The notes beneath the pieces are model-generated. The model did no database searches. It was not told the origin of the DNA and saw nothing but the letters and a program-made list of their open reading frames with translations. The position numbers and the translations under genes were made by a program. Source: Levilactobacillus suantsaiihabitans (GTDB taxonomy: Bacteria; Bacillota; Bacilli; Lactobacillales; Lactobacillaceae). From it: a DNA stretch of 64,000 bases. The stretch lies in contig NZ_RKLX01000004.1 of assembly GCF_004745505.1 (NCBI RefSeq), forward strand, positions 1-64,000, given 5' to 3'. Each line of letters starts with the position of its first letter. Position 1 is the first letter of the stretch. Shown here one piece after another: positions 59,772 through 64,000 of the stretch.

Positions 59772-61589
59772 TTATTCAACCGTGACACTCTTGGCCAGGT
59801 TCCGTGGCTTGTCGACGTCTAAGCCCTTGTTCAAGCTGGTGTAGTAAGCCAGCAATTGGGCTGGTACCACGCTCAGTAATGGCATCAACATTTCGTCAAC
59901 GTCTGGCAAGATCAAATCGTCGCCGTCCACAGCTAAGCCTTCGCGCACGATGGTCAAGGTCTTGGCGCCCCGGGCCATCGTTTCTTGCAAGTTGCTGCGC
60001 GTCAAACCGGCCGTCTTTTTCTGAGTGATGAAGCCGATGACTGGCGTGCCCTTTTCGATCAAGGCAATCGTCCCGTGCTTCAATTCGCCGGAAGCAAAGC
60101 CTTCACATTGGATGTAAGAGATTTCCTTCAGCTTCAAAGCGGCTTCCAAGGAAACGGCGTGGTCGATGCCACGACCGATGTAAAAGGCCCGGTTGGTCTT
60201 CATCAAGTAGTCGTTGGAAATCTTTTCCAGCTTGTCCTTTTCGTCGACGATGGCTTGCATCCCCGTTGCCACCAAACCTAATTGTTGACGAACGTTAAAG
60301 TTTTGGGCAATGATTTGTCCCGTCACTTCACCCAACGCCTTGGCTAAAATGGCTTCCAGCGCGATTTGCGCGGTGTAGGCCTTGGTTGAGGCCACGGCGA
60401 TTTCTGGACCGGCGTGCAGTAACAGCGTGTAAGTGGCTTCCCGTGATAACGTGGAGTTTTGCACGTTGGTGATGGTCAGACTTGGGTAACCCGCGTCGTT
60501 GACGTTGACCAGCACTTCACGACTGTCGGCCGTTTCCCCGGATTGCGTCAGGAAAATGAAGAATGGCTTTTCTGACAACATTGGTTGTTCGTAGGCAAAT
60601 TCGGAGGACACGTGGACTTCCGTTGGGATGTGGGCCAGGTTTTCAAACAGGCGCTTGCCAATCAAACCGGCGTGGTAACTGGTCCCAGCACCCACGATGT
60701 AGAGCCGGTCAGCTGCTTGCATGGCCTTCAATAACTTGTCATCAATTTCGGGTTCGCCGTGTTCTGACAGGTAAGTTTGGGCCAATTTCCGCATCACGTT
60801 CGGTTGTTCGTCGACTTCCTTCAGCATGTAGAATGGGTAAGTCCCCTTGTCTGCTTCGTCAGGGTTCATGTCAACGTGGAAGGTCTTGCGTTCAACGGGT
60901 TGCCCGTTGGCGTCTTGAATGGCGACCTTGTCTGGCGTGATGGTCACCACTTCGCCGTCCATCAATTCCAAGAAGTCGTGCGTTTGCCGTAACATGGCCA
61001 AAGCATCGGAGCAGACCACGTTGAAGCCGTCGCCGACCCCAATCAACAGTGGGCTCTTGTTCTTGGCAACGAATAACGTATCAGGTTGTTCGCGGTCCAT
61101 CATCAAGAAGGCGTAAGATGACCCCTTCAACAAGCTCAGCGTCTTCAAGAAGGCTTGCTTTGCATCCAAATTGTCTTCCACGGCAAACTTGTCAATCAAT
61201 TGCACAACGACTTCCGTATCCGTTTGGCTTCTGAATGGCACATCACTCAGGTATTGCGCCTTTAATTCTTGGAAGTTGTCGATCACACCGTTGTGGACCA
61301 GGTAGAACCGGTTGTCGTTTGAAAAATGTGGGTGCGCATTGTCCACGCTCACAACCCCGTGAGTGGCCCAACGCGTGTGCCCAATCCCCGTGGAACCGTG
61401 CACGTCAGGCGTAATCTTCGCCCGCAATTGGGAGATCCGGCCCTTGGTCTTCACCAAGTAGTCCTGTCCCTTTTGGTCGTTAACGTAGATACCGGCTGAA
61501 TCGTAACCCCGGTATTCCAATTTTTGTAAACCGTCAACTAAGATCTTAACGGCGTTGTCGTTCCCCGTAACACCAACAATTCCACACAT
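59772..61589 (-). CDS. glmS: Glutamine-fructose-6-phosphate aminotransferase
   Basis: 605 residues. It makes glucosamine-6-phosphate from fructose-6-phosphate and glutamine, the first step to UDP-GlcNAc. The mature N-terminus is Cys2 (MCGIVGVTG), the glutaminase nucleophile. IGHTRWATHG, the two SIS domains (YIVGAGTSYHAGLIGKRL, FLTQSGETADSREV) and the C-terminal LAKSVTVE are all typical. The leader shows no conserved glmS ribozyme core that I can find. It lies between nagB and glmM. Confidence 0.98.
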   Translation of the reverse strand: MCGIVGVTGNDNAVKILVDGLQKLEYRGYDSAGIYVNDQKGQDYLVKTKGRISQLRAKITPDVHGSTGIGHTRWATHGVVSVDNAHPHFSNDNRFYLVHNGVIDNFQELKAQYLSDVPFRSQTDTEVVVQLIDKFAVEDNLDAKQAFLKTLSLLKGSSYAFLMMDREQPDTLFVAKNKSPLLIGVGDGFNVVCSDALAMLRQTHDFLELMDGEVVTITPDKVAIQDANGQPVERKTFHVDMNPDEADKGTYPFYMLKEVDEQPNVMRKLAQTYLSEHGEPEIDDKLLKAMQAADRLYIVGAGTSYHAGLIGKRLFENLAHIPTEVHVSSEFAYEQPMLSEKPFFIFLTQSGETADSREVLVNVNDAGYPSLTITNVQNSTLSREATYTLLLHAGPEIAVASTKAYTAQIALEAILAKALGEVTGQIIAQNFNVRQQLGLVATGMQAIVDEKDKLEKISNDYLMKTNRAFYIGRGIDHAVSLEAALKLKEISYIQCEGFASGELKHGTIALIEKGTPVIGFITQKKTAGLTRSNLQETMARGAKTLTIVREGLAVDGDDLILPDVDEMLMPLLSVVPAQLLAYYTSLNKGLDVDKPRNLAKSVTVE

Positions 61590-61723
61590 AGTAATATCTT
61601 CCTTTGCTCGACACCAATTCCGGTAAACCGGCCGGGTCGGATAGTTTGATTAGCGAAATGAATCCCTTTTCTCAGAAATTGGTATAGACTGAAATCTTAT
61701 GAAAACAATCTCTGAATGACTAT

Positions 61724-61752
61724 ACTTTACAGCCTTTATCCAAGGTTGTCAA
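61724..61752 (-). promoter_or_regulatory. Probable glmS promoter
   Basis: TTGACA (61752-61747) and TAAAGT (61729-61724) are 17 bp apart on the minus strand, leaving a leader of about 130 nt. Confidence 0.6.
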
Positions 61753-61885
61753 TCAGAAAATCTTAAACCGGTCTATCAAGTTATTCAATACAAAAATTGG
61801 GGTGAATTTCCCCCGCTTTTGCGCCTGAAAACCGGGCATCTCACCGCTTTTGAAATTAGTCGTTTGCCATCACATGGCATTAGCT

Positions 61886-61992
61886 GGCCGCCTACAGTCG
61901 CGCCCAAGATGAGTTGGCACGCTGGGACGGACGGGCCGCGCCAAAGGGCGGTCTCGACACCTCGCTTTGAGCCGAAAGTCGCGTCTCAAAGT
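61886..61992 (-). repeat. Family A repeat, partial copy (reverse)
   Basis: Right half of family A in reverse orientation, from GGCCGCCTACAG to GCGTCTCAAAG. The left half is absent and a family B copy follows at once, as at 31867-32122. Confidence 0.75.
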
Positions 61993-62002
61993 GGCCTCAT
62001 AG

Positions 62003-62124
62003 CCGAAACGTGCGCCAACAGGCAACTGGTTCCGCTTAACACTACTTGTCCAATAATCCAAAATCAGGATTATCTGCCCAGTACCGTTAATGCTCGCCAG
62101 TTAACCGCCTATTGGCTCACTCTG
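62003..62124 (+). repeat. Family B structured repeat, long copy
   Basis: About 122 bp. Stems GCCAACAGGC / GCCTATTGGC, AACTGG/CCAGTT and ATAATCC/GGATTAT. It lies 3' of the glmM terminator. Confidence 0.75.
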
Positions 62125-62129
62125 ACAGC

Positions 62130-62182
62130 AAAACAGGATTGGCGGCTCACATTGCTGAGTCATCAATCCTGCTGGTTCTGCT
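62130..62182 (-). terminator. Terminator-like hairpin after glmM
   Basis: CAGGATTG and CAATCCTG form an 8 bp stem, followed by TTTTG on the minus strand. The large loop makes this moderate. Confidence 0.5.
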
Positions 62183-63538
62183 TTATTCCACGCCAACTTC
62201 GGCCCGGACCACATCCGCGATGCGATCCACGTAACCGGCCACCGTTTCTTCGGTTGGGGCTTCCGCCATCACCCGTAACAGCGGTTCAGTCCCGGAAGGC
62301 CGTACCAAGACCCGGCCGTCGCCGTTCATTTCTTTTTCAACCGTCGCAATCATGGCTTGGACTTGGGGGTTCTCCAAGGCCGCTTGCTTGTCGGCCACTT
62401 TCACGTTGACCAACTTTTGCGGGTAGGTCTTGACGTCGGCTGCCAATTCAGACAGCTTCTTGCCCGTGACCTTCAAGATGTGCAGTAATTGTAAACTGGT
62501 CAACAGGCCGTCCCCGGTCGTGTTGAAGTCCAAGAACACAATGTGCCCGGATTGTTCGCCGCCCAGGTTGTAGCCGGACTTGCGCATTTCTTCAACCACG
62601 TACCGGTCACCGACCTTGGTCTTGACGGACTTCAAGTCGTGCGCCGCCATGGCCTTGTACATCCCCAGGTTACTCATGACGGTCGTCACGATGGTGTCCT
62701 TCTTCAGACGCCCATGTTCCGCCATGTACTTGCCGCAAATGTACATGATCTTGTCACCGTCGACGATGTTGCCATCCTCATCGACCGCAATGCACCGGTC
62801 GCCGTCGCCGTCAAAGGCCAGCCCGATCTGGGCACCCTTTTCGACCACAAACTTTTGTAATTGTTCCGGATGCGTCGAGCCCACTTGATCATTGATGTTC
62901 AGGCCGTTGGGCGTCGTGGCAATCGTGTCGAAGTCCAAGTTCAAATCCGCGTACAGCCGCGAAACCAGCCCACTGGTGGCCCCGTTAGCGGAATCGACCG
63001 CGATATGTAAGCCGTCCAGGTCGTCCGCAATCGTTTGTTCCAGGAATTGGATGTACTTTTGGCTACCTTCAGAGTAATCCTCCACGGTGCCTAAGCCATC
63101 CGTGGTTGGCCGTGGTAAATCATCACTCGGCGCATCCAACAGGGCTTCGATTTCTTCTTCCATTTCGTCGGATAACTTGTAGCCATCGTTCCCAAAGTAC
63201 TTGATGCCGTTGTATTCAACGGGGTTGTGGGAGGCCGTGATCATGACCCCCGCGGCAGCACCCTGCGTCCGGACCAAATAGGCCACGGCAGGCGTGGTGA
63301 TGACACCCAAGCGCAGGACTTCGATACCGACGGACAGTAATCCAGCCACCAAGGCGTTTTCCAGCAATTGCCCGGAGATTCGGGTATCGCGGGCCACTAA
63401 GACTTGGGGGTGAGCGTTATCGCTATCGGCGTGTTGGGTCAAGACGTAGCCGCCAAACCGGCCGACTTTAAACGCTAATTCGGGTGACAAATCTTGGTTC
63501 GCAACGCCCCGCACACCATCAGTTCCAAAATACTTCAT
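62183..63538 (-). CDS. glmM: Phosphoglucosamine mutase
   Basis: 451 residues from the ATG at 63538, preceded by GAGGAATTTTGAC. It converts glucosamine-6-phosphate to glucosamine-1-phosphate. Signatures: [13 protein letters not shown] at the N-terminus, the phosphoserine loop [20 protein letters not shown] (about 95-114), the metal loop [17 protein letters not shown] (about 238-254) and the phosphate-binding [15 protein letters not shown]. It starts 35 bp after cdaR, the common cdaA-cdaR-glmM order in Firmicutes in which CdaR and GlmM modulate cyclic-di-AMP synthesis. Confidence 0.98.
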   Translation of the reverse strand: MKYFGTDGVRGVANQDLSPELAFKVGRFGGYVLTQHADSDNAHPQVLVARDTRISGQLLENALVAGLLSVGIEVLRLGVITTPAVAYLVRTQGAAAGVMITASHNPVEYNGIKYFGNDGYKLSDEMEEEIEALLDAPSDDLPRPTTDGLGTVEDYSEGSQKYIQFLEQTIADDLDGLHIAVDSANGATSGLVSRLYADLNLDFDTIATTPNGLNINDQVGSTHPEQLQKFVVEKGAQIGLAFDGDGDRCIAVDEDGNIVDGDKIMYICGKYMAEHGRLKKDTIVTTVMSNLGMYKAMAAHDLKSVKTKVGDRYVVEEMRKSGYNLGGEQSGHIVFLDFNTTGDGLLTSLQLLHILKVTGKKLSELAADVKTYPQKLVNVKVADKQAALENPQVQAMIATVEKEMNGDGRVLVRPSGTEPLLRVMAEAPTEETVAGYVDRIADVVRAEVGVE

Positions 63539-63573
63539 GTCAAAATTCCTCATTTCTCAATCTGTTTGTTGGT

Positions 63574-64000
63574 TTATTTACTTGTTGCGTTGACCGTCAC
63601 CTTAATGGTGGTGGGATCAATGGCTGTCACATTGTTTTCATCGGCGTCCAGGGTGATTGTCTTGGTCGTCTTTTTAGTGATGTCGCTCAAATCGACCGAT
63701 GCCGTCACACTGCTGCCGAGCTTACTTAATTGACTCGAACTTCCGTAGGCCATCACCTGCTTGGGACTGGCCGTCATCGTGTACGACATGTCGCTACTGC
63801 CATTCTTGCCGGACAGGTTGACGTTGACCTTCTTGCCTTCCCCATCCGACGTGACGGGCAGGTTCACGGTCGTGGTCGACGGCGTCAAAATGACGTTGAC
63901 CGTCTTGCCACTGCTGTCCAACGCTTCGATCACGGCTTGACTCTTGACCGTCTTCTTGGTGTTGGCCGGCACCGTCAGCTGGGCCACGACCTGCTTGACG
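63574..64000 (-). CDS. cdaR: CdaR (YbbR-domain) protein, 3' part only
   Basis: The frame is open to the window edge, so the start is missing. The visible 142 residues hold YbbR repeats: VNVILTPSTTTVNLPVTSDGEG, MSYTMTASPKQVMAYGSSSQLSKLGSSVTASVDLSDIT and a C-terminal TIKVTVNATSK. YbbR proteins are extracytoplasmic regulators of the diadenylate cyclase CdaA. The position directly upstream of glmM supports this assignment; cdaA would lie just outside the window. Confidence 0.88.
   Translation of the reverse strand, partial: VKQVVAQLTVPANTKKTVKSQAVIEALDSSGKTVNVILTPSTTTVNLPVTSDGEGKKVNVNLSGKNGSSDMSYTMTASPKQVMAYGSSSQLSKLGSSVTASVDLSDITKKTTKTITLDADENNVTAIDPTTIKVTVNATSK

Noticed and set aside
61590-61800. 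glmS ribozyme in the glmS leader
   Set aside because: The conserved core AGCGCCAGAAC and pseudoknot sequence were not found; only a promoter-like pair is supported.

Overview
The window is a 64 kb piece of a lactic acid bacterium chromosome of the family Lactobacillaceae. Support comes from LPQTxE- and LPxTG-type sortase signals, a WxL surface protein, many small Lys/Thr-rich secreted proteins, T-box leaders, CcpA (cre)-like operators, AGGAGG ribosome-binding sites, a tmRNA with tag AKNNNNSYALAA, and housekeeping genes (pgi, asnS, glmS, glmM, nagB) typical of lactobacilli. The moderate-to-high GC content would suit a Levilactobacillus-like species, but that genus guess is an inference. No rRNA genes, CRISPR array, intact prophage or transposase was found.

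Layout. 1-5.1 kb: small membrane protein, EAL-domain protein, zinc-ribbon/DUF805 membrane protein, and a large lectin-like WxL surface protein. 5.7-7.9 kb: divergent tRNA-Glu(CTC) and tRNA-Gln(CTG), a tyrosine integrase, and a small protein behind a perfect LexA box. 8.0-11.0 kb: a minus-strand run of four secreted proteins including a CAP-domain protein. 11.2-21 kb: YfhO-type glycosylation membrane protein, Pgi, GlcU-type sugar transporter, RlmI-like methyltransferase, and an OmpR/histidine-kinase pair. 21.2-25.3 kb: tmRNA, a possible sRNA, AsnS with an Asn T-box, and a HAD phosphatase. 25.7-32 kb: a sortase-anchored PGTE-repeat protein, an NlpC/P60 protein, an OppA lipoprotein behind a T-box, and fumarase. 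32-38.7 kb: AP2-domain protein, DUF1304 protein, a possible sRNA, several tiny genes, OsmC, MarR, a lipoprotein and LicD. 39-44 kb: polyphosphate operon (Ppx-HD, Ppk, Ppx). 44.8-53.6 kb: quinol nitric oxide reductase next to an Isd-like haem uptake locus (three NEAT proteins plus a FecCD-type ABC transporter). 53.8-64 kb: small protein, a CcpA-type sRNA candidate, SAM methyltransferase, TagH, glucosaminidase, NagB, GlmS, GlmM and the 3' end of a CdaR/YbbR gene.

How the genes fit together. The right end is an amino-sugar and cell-wall precursor block (nagB, glmS, glmM) beside the cyclic-di-AMP regulator cdaR. The haem uptake genes lie beside a haem-dependent nitric oxide reductase, which makes sense in an organism group that generally imports haem. 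The three polyphosphate genes form one tightly packed operon.

The most unusual content is between genes. About sixteen loci carry copies or fragments of a roughly 190 bp imperfect-palindrome repeat (family A). Its two arms change together from copy to copy, and it has a distinct subtype and a related family C. A second structured repeat (family B, about 70-125 bp) lies beside or inside family A copies. Three short transcription units without evident genes, with a recognisable promoter and/or terminator, look like small RNAs. The strongest is a CU-rich one with a cre-like operator over its -35 box.
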